Below, piece by piece: positions 52,038-61,411 of a stretch of DNA of 64,000 nucleotides. The DNA is taken from NCBI RefSeq assembly GCF_023703465.1, contig NZ_JAMQGP010000001.1, positions 558,001 through 622,000 on the forward strand, in the 5' to 3' direction. Numbering within the stretch: the first letter of the stretch is position 1; the number at the start of each line of letters is the position of its first letter. The position numbers were made by a program, and so were the translations under genes. This DNA is from Echinimonas agarilytica (GTDB lineage: Bacteria; Pseudomonadota; Gammaproteobacteria; Enterobacterales; Neiellaceae). A model generated the notes under the pieces. The model did not search any database. It was given only the letters and a program-made list of their open reading frames with translations, and had not been told where the DNA came from.

Positions 52038-54863
52038 TTATCGATTTAATAAAGGCTTGAGGAAGCGAGCAGTATGCGAACGTTCGCATTCCACAATTTG
52101 CTCCGGTGTGCCTTCTATCAATATTTGTCCGCCACCTGAGCCGCCTTCAGGTCCAAGGTCGATAATCCAATCGGCTGTTTTCACCACATCAAGGTTGTGC
52201 TCAATGATGATGATGGTGTTGCCATGGTCACGCAGGCGATGTAGAACCGTAAGCAATAACTGAATATCATGGAAGTGCAGTCCGGTGGTCGGCTCATCCA
52301 ATATATAAAGCGTACGGCCGGTGTCACGTTTCGATAGCTCACGAGCGAGCTTAACCCGTTGAGCTTCACCACCCGACAAAGTCGTAGCCGACTGTCCTAA
52401 GCGAATGTAAGACAGGCCCACATCCATGAGAGTTTGTAACTTTCGACTTACTGCTGGAATTGCATCGAAGAACTCTCGGGCTTCCTCAATGGTCATGTCC
52501 AATACTTCGTGAATGGTTTTACCTTTGTAACGAATCTCTAGGGTTTCGCGGTTATAGCGTTTGCCTTTACATAAGTCACACGGCACGTATACATCAGGTA
52601 AGAAGTGCATCTCCACCTTGATCACACCATCGCCTTGGCATGCCTCACAACGTCCTCCTTTCACGTTAAAGCTAAAACGTCCCGGCTTATAGCCACGAGA
52701 ACGAGCTTCTTGTGTGCCGGCAAATAACTCACGGACTGGCGTGAAAATACCGGTGTAAGTCGCAGGGTTTGAACGAGGAGTCCGGCCAATCGGGCTTTGG
52801 TCAATATCAACCACTTTGTCCAGGTATTCGAGGCCGTTAATATCTTTGTGCGGAGCAACATTCTCGCCAGCGGCACCATTTAACATACGGTGTGCTACAG
52901 GGAACAAAGTGTCGTTGATCAGCGTAGATTTGCCTGATCCTGAAACGCCTGTGACGCATGTCATTAAGCCAATTGGGAATTTAACATCAACGGATTTGAG
53001 GTTGTTGCCTGTTGCGCCGGTGATTTCAATGAAATGCTCATTCGGGGCATTGCGCTGTTCTGGTAGTGCAATGCATTTACGACCGGATAAGTAGTCTCCG
53101 GTGAGCGAGGCTTCAGTATTAAGAATATCGTCGACGGTGCCTTGTGCTACGACTTCACCGCCATGAACACCTGCGCCGGGACCAATATCAATGACGAAAT
53201 CTGCAGCTCGAATAGCATCCTCATCATGCTCAACCACGATAACGGTATTGCCCAGACCGCGTAAGTGTTCGAGTGTGGCCAGTAAGCGCTCATTATCTCG
53301 CTGATGCAGGCCAATAGAAGGTTCGTCGAGCACGTACATCACACCCACAAGCCCAGCCCCAATTTGGCTGGCTAAACGAATACGCTGCGCCTCGCCACCG
53401 GACAGTGTTTCTGCTGAGCGCGATAGAGTGAGGTAATCCAAACCGACGTTGACCAAGAACATTAGCCGATCTTGAATCTCTTTAAGGATTTTTTCTGCAA
53501 TTTGGGCGCGCTGCCCTGTAAGTTCGAGTTGTTCAAAAAATTCGAGGCATTCACCAATGGCTCGGTCGGCCACGTGGGGTAACGTAGTTTGACCAATGAA
53601 AACGTTACGAGCCTCTTCACGTAAGCGAGTACCGTTACATGCGGTGCACGATTGACTGCTAATGTACTTTGATAAATCTTCACGTACCGAGGACGATTCG
53701 GTGTCTTTGTAACGACGCTCCATATTGGGAATAACACCCTCAAATGGATGATTGCGAACCACAATATCACCGCGGTCATTGACGTACTGGAATTCAATTT
53801 TTTCTTTACCGCTGCCATGTAATACGGCTTGTCGTGCTTCATCCGTTAAATCGTCGAATGGCGCATTTAAGTCAAAACCGTAGTACTCAGATACCGCGCG
53901 CAGCATTTGAAAATAATATAGGCTGCGTTTGTCCCAACCTTTAATTGCACCACCGGCCAGACTGAGTTCGCCGTTAGGCACTACTTTTTGGTGATCAAAG
54001 TACTGCTGAACACCTAATCCGTCGCAGGTCGGACAGGCTCCTGCCGGGTTGTTGAAACTGAAAATTCGCGGCTCAAGCTCGGCCATTGAGTAGCCACATA
54101 TTGGGCAGGCAAAGTTGGCTGAAAACACCAATTCCAAATCGTTGTCTTCATCCATGCTGACCACGGTTGCTACGCCGCCGGATAATTCTAAGGCAGATTC
54201 AAACGATTCAGCCAAGCGGAGTTGAAGATCATCGCGTACCTTAAAGCGGTCGACCACAGCTTCGATGGTGTGTTTTTTATGCAGTTCTAAAGTGGGTGGA
54301 TCAGACAAGTCACAAATATTGCCGTCGACTCGGGCACGAATGAAGCCCTGTGCTGCAAGGTTTTGAAGTGTTTTTAGATGTTCGCCTTTGCGCTCTTTTA
54401 CGATGGGGGCCAGCAACATGAGCTTACTGCCTTCGGGTTGCTCCAGCACATGATCGACCATCTGGCTGACGGTTTGAGCCGCCAATGGTTCATGATGGTG
54501 GGGGCAGCGAGGTTCGCCCACTCGAGCAAACAACAAACGCAAATAATCGTAAATTTCAGTGATCGTCCCCACGGTCGAACGCGGGTTATGGCTGGTGGAC
54601 TTTTGTTCGATTGAGATTGCAGGTGACAAGCCTTCAATGGAATCCACATCTGGTTTTTCCATCAATGACAAGAATTGACGAGCATAAGCCGACAGCGACT
54701 CAACATAGCGTCGTTGACCTTCGGCATACAAAGTATCGAATGCTAAAGACGACTTCCCTGAGCCTGAAAGCCCTGTGATCACAACAAGCTTGTCGCGCGG
54801 AATTGTCAAATTCACATTTTTAAGATTATGAGTGCGAGCACCACGAATATCGATGGAGTCCAT
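52038..54863 (-). CDS. uvrA: Excinuclease ABC subunit A
   Basis: A 941-residue damage-recognition ATPase of nucleotide excision repair. Two ABC ATPase halves are seen: Walker [15 protein letters not shown] (about 31-44) and [14 protein letters not shown] (about 640), with two ABC signatures ([12 protein letters not shown] and [12 protein letters not shown]). Zinc-binding clusters CPICGY...CPTCDG and CEACQGDG...CDLCKG are intact. Length matches E. coli UvrA (940). It is divergent from the YajR-like transporter gene; the 174-nt spacer shows no CTGT-N8-ACAG LexA site, unlike the E. coli uvrA-ssb spacer. Confidence 0.98.
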   Translation of the reverse strand: MDSIDIRGARTHNLKNVNLTIPRDKLVVITGLSGSGKSSLAFDTLYAEGQRRYVESLSAYARQFLSLMEKPDVDSIEGLSPAISIEQKSTSHNPRSTVGTITEIYDYLRLLFARVGEPRCPHHHEPLAAQTVSQMVDHVLEQPEGSKLMLLAPIVKERKGEHLKTLQNLAAQGFIRARVDGNICDLSDPPTLELHKKHTIEAVVDRFKVRDDLQLRLAESFESALELSGGVATVVSMDEDNDLELVFSANFACPICGYSMAELEPRIFSFNNPAGACPTCDGLGVQQYFDHQKVVPNGELSLAGGAIKGWDKRSLYYFQMLRAVSEYYGFDLNAPFDDLTDEARQAVLHGSGKEKIEFQYVNDRGDIVVRNHPFEGVIPNMERRYKDTESSSVREDLSKYISSQSCTACNGTRLREEARNVFIGQTTLPHVADRAIGECLEFFEQLELTGQRAQIAEKILKEIQDRLMFLVNVGLDYLTLSRSAETLSGGEAQRIRLASQIGAGLVGVMYVLDEPSIGLHQRDNERLLATLEHLRGLGNTVIVVEHDEDAIRAADFVIDIGPGAGVHGGEVVAQGTVDDILNTEASLTGDYLSGRKCIALPEQRNAPNEHFIEITGATGNNLKSVDVKFPIGLMTCVTGVSGSGKSTLINDTLFPVAHRMLNGAAGENVAPHKDINGLEYLDKVVDIDQSPIGRTPRSNPATYTGIFTPVRELFAGTQEARSRGYKPGRFSFNVKGGRCEACQGDGVIKVEMHFLPDVYVPCDLCKGKRYNRETLEIRYKGKTIHEVLDMTIEEAREFFDAIPAVSRKLQTLMDVGLSYIRLGQSATTLSGGEAQRVKLARELSKRDTGRTLYILDEPTTGLHFHDIQLLLTVLHRLRDHGNTIIIIEHNLDVVKTADWIIDLGPEGGSGGGQILIEGTPEQIVECERSHTARFLKPLLNR

Positions 54864-55037
54864 AAGGGGTCCAGTAAGTCATCACCAAGCCTTATAGAAT
54901 CGCATAAATGGCGCTTCGGATCAGCGCATTCCGTATTTTTTTTATGCGTGTTGCAAGGATGTTTTTTCGACGATGTACTTCACACTTCAGCGTGTTAGAA
55001 TCGACCGTTTGTGCCTCACTAAAAATACGAATAAGCC

Positions 55038-56408
55038 ATGGGATTTTCTGCGACAGAGCGTAAAGCAGCGATAGGTCTAGCAACAGTATTTTCGACCCGC
55101 ATGATCGGTCTGTTTATGATCATGCCTGTATTCGCTATTTATGGGCCGCGTTTAGAAGGGTTCACCCCCTTGTGGATGGGGCTTGCGATTGGCGTATATG
55201 GCCTGACTCAAGCCTGCTTACAAATACCCATGGGTCACTTGTCGGATCGTATTGGACGCAAACCGGTGATCTATGCAGGTTTAGTGATTTTTGCCATCGG
55301 CAGTTTGGTGGCGGCGTTGGCCGACAATATATTTTGGGTGACGATAGGGCGAGCGCTGCAAGGAGCAGGTGCAATTTCTAGTGCGGTCTTAGCATTGGCC
55401 GCTGATTTAAGTCGTGACCATCAACGCCCCAAAGTGATGGCCATTATTGGCGTATTCATTGGTTTATCATTCACAGTTGCACTGATCATTGGGCCACTGA
55501 TAGCCGGTCCATTCGGCTTGTCAGGACTGTTTTGGGCCACCGCAGGGTTGGCATTGCTCGCCATGGCATCGGTTAAGTTTCTTGTCCCCGATGCAGTGAC
55601 CAAAGCCCCAAGCGGCGACACCATGGCCAAATGGCCGATGATGAAAGCCTTGGTTAAAGATGGGCAATTATGGCGTTTAAACTCTGCCGTTTTAGTCATT
55701 CATTTTTGTATGACCTGTTTATTTACGGTGTTGCCGAGTTTATTGGTCAGTGATGAAACTAGTTCACAGGGTATGTGGCAAGTTTTACTACCTATATTAC
55801 TGCTGAGCTTTTTGACCTTGATTCCAATGATGAAAGTGTTCAATCGCAGAGGACTTTACAAGCAAGGCCTAATTTTTTCAGCCATCTTGATGACGATTAG
55901 CGTTATTATGTTGAGTATTGGCTCACAGCAATGGCTGATTTGGGTTGCTACAGTTTTATACTTTGCTGGGTTCAATTACCTAGAGGCAGGACTACCAAGC
56001 ATGGTGTCTTTGTTTTCACCCGCTGGCCATAAAGGCAGTGCGATGGGGGTGTTTACAACCTGCCAATTTGGTGGCGCATTCTTAGGAGGCGTGACCGCAG
56101 GGATTTTGTTGCAATGGCAAGGAAGCGACGCAGTTTTTATTACAATGGCTATTGTTCTGTTGAGTTGGACAGTATTTGCATTGAGCATGCAGACGCGTGC
56201 AAAATTAAAAGCGCTTCACCTTCCAGTGTCTTCTTCAACTCCTGAATCGACTTGGTTAGAGCTATTAACACAACAGCCTGGTGTGGCTGAAGCTGTGTAT
56301 GTACCTGAAGAACAAGTGGTTTACTTGAAGGTGAATCAAGACAAATTTGATATTCAATGCGCTGAAGCATTGATTCACGCCGCAAGCGTTAATATTGAGG
56401 AGAATTAA
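55038..56408 (+). CDS. MFS transporter, YajR-like
   Basis: A 456-residue inner-membrane transporter with 12 predicted transmembrane helices. The A-motif [12 protein letters not shown] lies between helices 2 and 3. The C-terminal about 60 residues ([25 protein letters not shown]) look like the ferredoxin-fold YAM domain that distinguishes YajR from other drug-efflux MFS proteins; length matches YajR (454). The substrate is unknown. ssb begins 2 nt after its stop codon, so the two are likely co-transcribed. Confidence 0.88.
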   Translation: MGFSATERKAAIGLATVFSTRMIGLFMIMPVFAIYGPRLEGFTPLWMGLAIGVYGLTQACLQIPMGHLSDRIGRKPVIYAGLVIFAIGSLVAALADNIFWVTIGRALQGAGAISSAVLALAADLSRDHQRPKVMAIIGVFIGLSFTVALIIGPLIAGPFGLSGLFWATAGLALLAMASVKFLVPDAVTKAPSGDTMAKWPMMKALVKDGQLWRLNSAVLVIHFCMTCLFTVLPSLLVSDETSSQGMWQVLLPILLLSFLTLIPMMKVFNRRGLYKQGLIFSAILMTISVIMLSIGSQQWLIWVATVLYFAGFNYLEAGLPSMVSLFSPAGHKGSAMGVFTTCQFGGAFLGGVTAGILLQWQGSDAVFITMAIVLLSWTVFALSMQTRAKLKALHLPVSSSTPESTWLELLTQQPGVAEAVYVPEEQVVYLKVNQDKFDIQCAEALIHAASVNIEEN

Positions 56409-56410
56409 GT

Positions 56411-57001
56411 ATGGCCACACGTGGCGTTAACAAAGTAATTTTGGTGGGTAATTTAGGGCAAGATCCTGAAGTGCGTTATATGCCAAATGGAAATGCAGTT
56501 GCAAACATTACGGTTGCAACGTCTGAAAGTTGGAAAGATCAGCAAGGCCAACTTCAAGAAAAAACTGAATGGCATCGCGTGACCTTGTTTCGCAAGTTGG
56601 GTGAGATTGCAGGCGAATATTTGAAAAAAGGCTCGCAAGTCTATATCGAAGGCAAGCTCCAAACACGTAAGTGGCAAGATCAGCAAGGCCAAGATCGTTA
56701 CACCACAGAAATCATTGCGGACCAAATGCAAATGCTTGGTAGCCGCAACTCTGGCGGTCAGCAAGGGCAAGGAGCACCGGGTATGGGGGCTCCAATGGCG
56801 CAACAGCCAGCACAAGGTGGCCAGAATTACGGTGGCCAGCAACAGGCGCCACAACATGGTGGTCAGCAACAACAATATAACCAAGGTGGCGGTGCGCCAG
56901 CACAACAACCTCGTCAGCAAGCACCTCAGCAACAAAATGCGCCTCAGCAGCAATTTGGTGGTGAGCCTTCAGTTGATTTTGATGACGATATTCCTTTCTA
57001 A
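56411..57001 (+). CDS. ssb: Single-stranded DNA-binding protein
   Basis: A 196-residue SSB. The N-terminal OB fold (about 1-112) has [21 protein letters not shown] and [30 protein letters not shown]. It is followed by a Gly/Gln-rich disordered linker (about 115-185) with repeated 'GGQQ' runs, and the protein-interaction tip DFDDDIPF at the end. AGGAG precedes the ATG. It acts in replication, repair and recombination. It is longer than E. coli SSB (178) because of the linker. Confidence 0.98.
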   Translation: MATRGVNKVILVGNLGQDPEVRYMPNGNAVANITVATSESWKDQQGQLQEKTEWHRVTLFRKLGEIAGEYLKKGSQVYIEGKLQTRKWQDQQGQDRYTTEIIADQMQMLGSRNSGGQQGQGAPGMGAPMAQQPAQGGQNYGGQQQAPQHGGQQQQYNQGGGAPAQQPRQQAPQQQNAPQQQFGGEPSVDFDDDIPF

Positions 57002-57038
57002 ACAAAGACAAGTTAAAAAAAGTTGATAAATACCTTTT

Positions 57039-57066
57039 AAAAGACCGCAGTTAGCGGTCTTTTTTC
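57039..57066 (+). terminator. Terminator after ssb
   Basis: AAAAGACCGC / GCGGTCTTTT stem with a 5-nt loop and T6, about 40 nt after the stop codon. Confidence 0.9.
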
Positions 57067-57119
57067 TGAACGCAGAACAGCCCAAAGGGCTCAGTGTCCA
57101 TCAAAGGCCAAAACAGGCC

Positions 57120-57461
57120 TTGTTTCAATTGAGCAATGTCTTTTCCATCGTACGTGTTGAACTTTCCTTATACGAGCATCGTGTTCTGAATACCCGAATA
57201 GGCTCCATTTTGTGGTCGTCATGTGAAAGTGTCTCAGATTGGAGCGATGAACTTGGAAGTAGCTTTAAGCTTGGTCAAGCCGAATTTACGGCCACGGATA
57301 ACATCAGCAACGTGACCTTAACGGTGGTTGATATCTTTGCCGAAGATGCTAATTTCAACACCATTGCTCCGCAACAAGTTCCAGAACCAAGTTCTGGTGT
57401 TCTGTTTGCGCTTGCTAGCTTGTTGTTGGTGGGGCGCCTAACAAAGCAGTCGAACAGTTAA
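57120..57461 (+). pseudogene. Truncated PEP-CTERM protein remnant
   Basis: A 113-residue frame from a TTG. The C-terminus, VPEPSSGVLFALASLLLVGRLTKQ, is a good PEP-CTERM sorting signal (VPEP, hydrophobic helix, basic tail), which is normally read by exosortase. The residues before it (FTATDNISNVTLTVVDIFAEDA) look like the end of a secreted beta-rich domain. There is no signal peptide, Shine-Dalgarno or convincing start, so it is probably the 3' remnant of a longer gene. No exosortase gene lies in the window. Confidence 0.6.
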
Positions 57462-57508
57462 CTTAAGCTGACTCGACAACTGGGGTTTCATCTCCGGTTG
57501 AATCAATC

Positions 57509-57536
57509 AAAGGGCCTGCTTTGTAGGCCCTTTTTT
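57509..57536 (+). terminator. Terminator after the PEP-CTERM remnant
   Basis: AAAGGGCCT / AGGCCC stem with a 7-nt loop followed by T6. Confidence 0.85.
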
Positions 57537-58144
57537 ATACCTGTGGTTTACCTTCAAGGTTTTTCCAATGTTAAGAGTCGATGTATCAACATCATTTTTA
57601 CTGAGCCAGCTTCGCTGGGTCCTATAGCTCCCCTCATTTAAGCTAGAATCAAGATTTGGCCTTACCAATGTTCATTGCAGAGTTATTTTTAGATTCCTCC
57701 AAAGCTTGAGCTTCATCACGTTGGTAATAAGGTTGGATATATTGGTATGACTAATTGGTTGACAATTCGGTCTGTCGGCATTACATTTCAACCGTGCCTA
57801 GGAAAATGCGAATAAAAAATAAACATATGCTAGGTCACGAATGAGGATGATGTGTGTCATGGGTATGTTTGAGAACGAACGACGTCAGCGTCGAAAGGCC
57901 TCAAGTGATAAGACAGCAACCCAAACGATATGAGATGTGATAATTGGCTTGAAAAATTGGTCATGCTATTTACTGCTAGCCTTGATCAAGGTGCTTTCAA
58001 TAGAAATCGTTGATGCTTATTACGCGCACATCACTCATCAAATCAATATCAATTATGTGAATAACTAAGAATGCCCTACAACATTCTGAAAAACATAAAT
58101 TATTAGCGTGAAACGCAGCAGACTCCGAATAGAGGAATACAACA
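57537..58144. promoter_or_regulatory. Gene-free spacer upstream of the iron-containing alcohol dehydrogenase
   Basis: A 608-nt stretch without a supported gene. It contains a short hairpin near 57602-57620 (GAGCCAGC-ttc-GCTGGGTC, with one mismatch) and, near 57740-57770, TTGGTATGACTAA, a one-mismatch TTGGT-N3-ACCAA site resembling those by the FadR-type gene at 61121. The promoter of the alcohol dehydrogenase should lie here but I cannot place it. The start is preceded by AGAGGAATACAAC. Confidence 0.3.
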
Positions 58145-59335
58145 ATGACGCCATTTGACTGGAATTTTCCCACCCGTCTAAGTTATGGGCCTGGCCGCAT
58201 TAAAGAAGTGGGCAAAATTGCCTCTGAATTTGGTAAAAAAGCAATGATCGCAACGTATGCCAAAGGTTCTCCTTTGGATCCTGTGATCGACACAATTGAA
58301 GCTTCTTTGAAAGAAGCGGGCATGGATGTCGTTATTTTTACCGGTATTGAGCCTAACCCTCGCGCTCAAACGATTGATAAAGCGATTGAAATCTTCAATG
58401 CTGAAGGTTGTGACATGGTCATTGCATTGGGTGGCGGTAGCGTGATTGACGGTTCTAAGTATATTTCTGCCACGGCTTTTTCTGGCGGAAAATCTTGGGA
58501 TTACGTTGTGCTAGGCGATCGCACGCCTCGTGAATATACAGGCGCATTTCCTATTATTTCAATTCCAACGATTTCAGCCGCCGGTTCTGAAACGAATGCG
58601 GGTGGGGTGATCACGAATGCGGAAACGAATGAAAAGAGCTTCTCTCGTTCACCGTATCGTTTACCAAAGGTCGCTATTGTAGACCCTGAAATTTTGAAAT
58701 CCGTACCGTTACGTCTTACACAAGACAGCTGTATTGATATTTTCTCTCATTTGATTGAGCACTATTTGTCGAGCCATGACGAGTCTGAGTTTGCTGACCG
58801 TATGACCGAGGGCATGATCCTCTGTGTGATGGATAATTTTGATAAGATTATTAACGATCTAGAAAACTTAGAAGTCCGTGGTCAGCTCGCGTTGTGCTCT
58901 ATTTTTGGTTGGTCTGGCTTTCAAGCGCTGGGTCGTTTAGGCTCGATTCCGATGCACTCAATTGAAATGCCGCTCAGTGCATATTACGACTTACCGCATG
59001 GGCGTGGAATGGTTGTGGTGATCCCTGCATATCTTGAACACCTGTCAGATGCACTTCCACATCGATGGGCTAAGTTGGCGCGTCGATGCTTCGGTGTGAC
59101 CGAACAAGATGATGCGGTTGCGGCAAAAATGTTGGCAGGTAAAGTCACCGAATGGTTTAAGCGTACAGATTCCTATTTAACATTGTCGGATGTTGGTATT
59201 CCTGACGACAAATTTGAGCAGATGGCTGATGATGTGGTGCGTATGTTCCCAGTAGGGGGCGATCAGGTTGCCACTCCAGGCGCTCGACCCGTGACCAAAG
59301 AAGACATCATCAAAGTGTACGAGCTTTGTAAGTAA
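58145..59335 (+). CDS. Iron-containing alcohol dehydrogenase (group III)
   Basis: A 396-residue NAD(P)-dependent dehydrogenase that reduces aldehydes or oxidises alcohols. The nucleotide-binding GGGSVIDGSK motif (96-105) and the iron ligands D198, H202 (CIDIFSHLIEHYL), H271 (PMHSIEM) and H285 (DLPHGRG) are all present. The fold is close to butanol dehydrogenase/YqhD types. AGAGGAATAC precedes the ATG, and a terminator follows. A gene for a FadR-type regulator and a receptor lie downstream and could belong to the same regulon, but a toxin-antitoxin module sits between. The specific substrate, e.g. lactaldehyde or another sugar-derived aldehyde, is not known. Confidence 0.94.
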   Translation: MTPFDWNFPTRLSYGPGRIKEVGKIASEFGKKAMIATYAKGSPLDPVIDTIEASLKEAGMDVVIFTGIEPNPRAQTIDKAIEIFNAEGCDMVIALGGGSVIDGSKYISATAFSGGKSWDYVVLGDRTPREYTGAFPIISIPTISAAGSETNAGGVITNAETNEKSFSRSPYRLPKVAIVDPEILKSVPLRLTQDSCIDIFSHLIEHYLSSHDESEFADRMTEGMILCVMDNFDKIINDLENLEVRGQLALCSIFGWSGFQALGRLGSIPMHSIEMPLSAYYDLPHGRGMVVVIPAYLEHLSDALPHRWAKLARRCFGVTEQDDAVAAKMLAGKVTEWFKRTDSYLTLSDVGIPDDKFEQMADDVVRMFPVGGDQVATPGARPVTKEDIIKVYELCK

Positions 59336-59352
59336 CTTTATCCCCCTGTGAT

Positions 59353-59380
59353 AAAAGCCTCTCTTTGAGAGGCTTTTTTT
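59353..59380 (+). terminator. Terminator after the alcohol dehydrogenase gene
   Basis: AAAAGCCTCTC / GAGAGGCTTTT with a 3-nt loop and T7, 17 nt after the stop codon. Confidence 0.92.
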
Positions 59381-59408
59381 GTTTTAAAGTGACAAAATCA
59401 CTATGTCT

Positions 59409-59435
59409 GCAAATTTCCACGAAGAGGTAATTTGC
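59409..59435. promoter_or_regulatory. Inverted repeat upstream of the toxin-antitoxin genes
   Basis: GCAAATT (59409-59415) and AATTTGC (59429-59435) are perfect inverted arms 13 nt apart, about 90 nt upstream of the antitoxin start. MazE-type antitoxins autoregulate from such sites, so this is a candidate operator. Confidence 0.4.
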
Positions 59436-59526
59436 AATGAAGAAACAAATCAAACGCGCTCAAGCGCTACCACATAAGACTAAAAATTGCTCAAAAAGAG
59501 GTTGTTTAACTGAGGGGGGTATACTT

Positions 59527-59784
59527 ATGTTGAGTAACATTCGCAATTGGGGGAACAGTGGCGGAACATTGCTTCCCGCAGGACTCCTAGCAAAAGCCGG
59601 TTTGCAGATTGGCGATCCAATTGAAGTAGATGAAAAGAATGGCGTGATCTCTATCCGAGCAGCCGAACCAAAGTACACATTGGCTGAGCTGCTAGCATCT
59701 TCCCCAGCAGAATCGGTCTCATTGTCACAAGAGGACACTGAGTGGCTTAATGAGGCACCCGTGGGCCGTGAGGTAACTAAGTGA
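59527..59784 (+). CDS. MazE/AbrB-type antitoxin
   Basis: An 85-residue protein. The ATG at 59527 has GAGGGGGG 8 nt upstream; an ATG at 59437 would add 30 unlikely residues. The N-terminal swapped-hairpin AbrB fold is seen in NIRNWGNSGGTLLPAGLLAKAGLQIGDPIEV. The C-terminal tail (LAELLASSPAESVSLSQEDTEWLNEAP) is the acidic toxin-binding part. Its stop overlaps the toxin start by 4 nt (GTGA), the usual toxin-antitoxin arrangement. Confidence 0.9.
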   Translation: MLSNIRNWGNSGGTLLPAGLLAKAGLQIGDPIEVDEKNGVISIRAAEPKYTLAELLASSPAESVSLSQEDTEWLNEAPVGREVTK

Positions 59785-60080
59785 GTTCAAACCAGTACAC
59801 GCCAAAACGAGGCGACATTGTGTGGACAAATTTCAATCCCTCTGCCGGTCGAGAGCGAGCTTATCATCGGTCAGCTTTGGTATTGTCTCCGAAGCTATTT
59901 AATAAGCAGATCCAACTAACCCTAGTTGCACCAATCACCTCAACGGTGAGAGGGCATGGGTTTGAGGTTCAGTTATCCAGCACTCAAACTGAGGGTGTGG
60001 TGCTATGCCAACAAGTTAAGACGATAGACTGTGTTGAGCGTGGTGTGAAATTTATTGAAACAGCCCTGAGGCCGTTGTGA
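59781..60080 (+). CDS. MazF-type toxin, C-terminally truncated by an apparent frameshift
   Basis: A 99-residue protein of the MazF/PemK mRNA-interferase family: YTPKRGDIVWTNFNPSAGRERAYHRSALVLSP at the start, then VAPITSTVRGHGFEV and VVLCQQVKTIDCVER. Residues up to IETA look normal. It then reads ALRPL and stops, whereas the +1 frame continues A-V-V-S-D-V-L-A-R-V-L-V-S, exactly the helix expected at the end of MazF proteins, and stops at 60112. One missing base in the CCC run at 60064-60066 explains this. The start overlaps the antitoxin stop. Activity may be reduced or lost. Confidence 0.88.
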   Translation: MSSNQYTPKRGDIVWTNFNPSAGRERAYHRSALVLSPKLFNKQIQLTLVAPITSTVRGHGFEVQLSSTQTEGVVLCQQVKTIDCVERGVKFIETALRPL

Positions 60081-60135
60081 GTGATGTTCTTGCGCGGGTG
60101 CTAGTGAGCTAACGGAAAGCTGTGCAGCGCACAGA

Positions 60136-60198
60136 AAGGAGGTTTTAATGTCCTCAAGTTCGAAACTGGAACACTTAGCCAAGGCTTACTGTGAGTAG
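60136..60198 (+). other. Tiny ORF with an ideal ribosome binding site
   Basis: AAAGGAGG (60136-60143) precedes an ATG at 60148 that opens only 16 codons (MSSSSKLEHLAKAYCE). The ideal ribosome site on a tiny frame suggests the surviving 5' end of an eroded gene, in a stretch that otherwise shows no open frame. Confidence 0.3.
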
Positions 60199-60331
60199 AG
60201 GGTCGCAATTTCGAAACGTACATTTCAGGTTCTTAATTCAAAGCCAAGAACTATGAAGTGACTTGCACCTTGCAAAAGAGCTGACTTGGAGTCGTCAAGG
60301 CAAGCTCTATGTGGCCAGTGGGTGATGGCGC

Positions 60332-60365
60332 GCATAACAAAGCCACTTGCGTGGCCTTGTTATGC
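60332..60365. repeat. 34-bp near-perfect inverted repeat
   Basis: GCATAACAAAGCCAC and GTGGCCTTGTTATGC form a 15-bp stem (one A/C mismatch) with a 4-nt loop TTGC. It lies between the toxin-antitoxin module and the regulator gene (which ends at 60381). It lacks a T-tract; it could be a repetitive palindrome or mobile-cassette boundary. Confidence 0.6.
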
Positions 60366-60380
60366 AGATCACTTTATTGG

Positions 60381-61121
60381 CTACAACCGATCTTTGACCA
60401 AATTGTCGAGTGAGTATAAACCGCGCTTTTCGCTATTCTTACGCCGTACTTCCTCAAGTGCGCGGGTTTCAATCGCATCAAACAATGAATTGATTAAGCG
60501 ATTGAAATGCTTGTGCATTGCCGCTCTGGCTGCGTTGGCGTCTTTCGCTTCTAGCGCGTTAAAAATTTCGCGATGTTCGGTAATCGTTTGTGCACTGCTT
60601 TGGCCGCAAACACTGGCATAGTCAGCAATAATGTTTGGGTTTGAAGTCCGAAGCTTCCAAAGGTTTTGCACAGACTCTTGCATTGCACTGTTGCGAGTCG
60701 CTTTTGCAATGGTGTGGTGGAACAATTCGTCAGCTTCTTGGACGTTTTCGTCGCGTTCCATTCTTACCAATGTTTCACGCAGAGTCTCGAGCTCTTCGTT
60801 GTTAATTGAGGTCGCGGCTAAAGCTGCAACTTCGCCTTCAATAAGCGCTCGCGCCTGCGTTAATTCAAATGCACTGAGTTTCTTAGATTGAAGCAGTTGT
60901 TCTGGTTGTTCAAGTACATACACCCCTGAACCAGTTTTCACTTCAACGCGCTCTCGCACTTCTAATGCGATGATGGCTTCTCGGACAGTTGGACGGCTCA
61001 CATCAAAAATTTCTGCGAGCTCTCGTTCCGGTGGCAGCCGGCTTCCCGGAGGAAAATCCCCTCCGCTAATCATGGACTCAATTTGTTCCACAATGCGCCA
61101 AAATAAGCGACGGTTTTTCAT
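60381..61121 (-). CDS. FadR-type GntR transcriptional regulator
   Basis: A 246-residue regulator. The start at 61121 (MKNRRLFWRIVEQ) has AAGGAT about 5 nt upstream; the frame extends to 61295 but without family character. The N-terminal winged helix (about 1-75) shows FPPGSRLPPERELAEIFDVSRPTVREAIIALEV, typical of GntR. The C-terminal all-helical FCD domain (about 95-225) has the metal-binding pattern D...H...H (ADELFHHTIAKATRN, TEHREIFNALEAKDANAARAAMHKHF). Such proteins (UxuR, ExuR, LldR types) respond to sugar acids or carboxylates. It is divergent from the fourth TonB-dependent receptor and probably regulates it. Confidence 0.92.
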   Translation of the reverse strand: MKNRRLFWRIVEQIESMISGGDFPPGSRLPPERELAEIFDVSRPTVREAIIALEVRERVEVKTGSGVYVLEQPEQLLQSKKLSAFELTQARALIEGEVAALAATSINNEELETLRETLVRMERDENVQEADELFHHTIAKATRNSAMQESVQNLWKLRTSNPNIIADYASVCGQSSAQTITEHREIFNALEAKDANAARAAMHKHFNRLINSLFDAIETRALEEVRRKNSEKRGLYSLDNLVKDRL

Positions 61122-61411
61122 AGTTATCCTTTTTGGTAAACCGTTTAAACGTACATATACCAACATCATATCCCTATTTCCAAACAACTGGCAAAAAAAC
61201 ATCCAAAATGTGGCCAAAATCAGACTTATTAGGTTCGAGTCTAAAACTATTGGAATGACCAAATTGGTAATCACGATATAGATCACAGTTACCATATTGG
61301 TAATAACAAATGGTTTGCCAAGGATGTCAATGTTTGGTTAACTTTAATCGTAGAAAAAGCACAGACCAAATACATGTGCATTACAAAATAACAACACGTG
61401 AACACACGGGG
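61122..61411. promoter_or_regulatory. Divergent control region with several FadR/GntR-type operator candidates
   Basis: Candidates read TTGGTAAACC (61133-61142), TTGGAATGACCAA (61250-61262), a second half CCAAATTGGTAATC overlapping it (61259-61272), the perfect palindrome TTACCATATTGGTAA (61289-61303) and TGGTTTGCCA (61311-61320). These match the TGGT-N-ACCA theme of FadR-family regulators and lie between the regulator and the TonB-dependent receptor. Confidence 0.55.

Noticed and set aside
57537-58144. A gene in the 608-nt spacer upstream of the alcohol dehydrogenase
   Set aside because: All frames are closed by frequent stops, and I found no start with a ribosome site; only a hairpin and an operator-like element are noted.
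60332-60365. Integron attC site
   Set aside because: The palindrome carries GTTATG-like ends, but it is only 34 bp, lacks the spaced L/R box architecture of attC, and there is no integrase or cassette array in the window.
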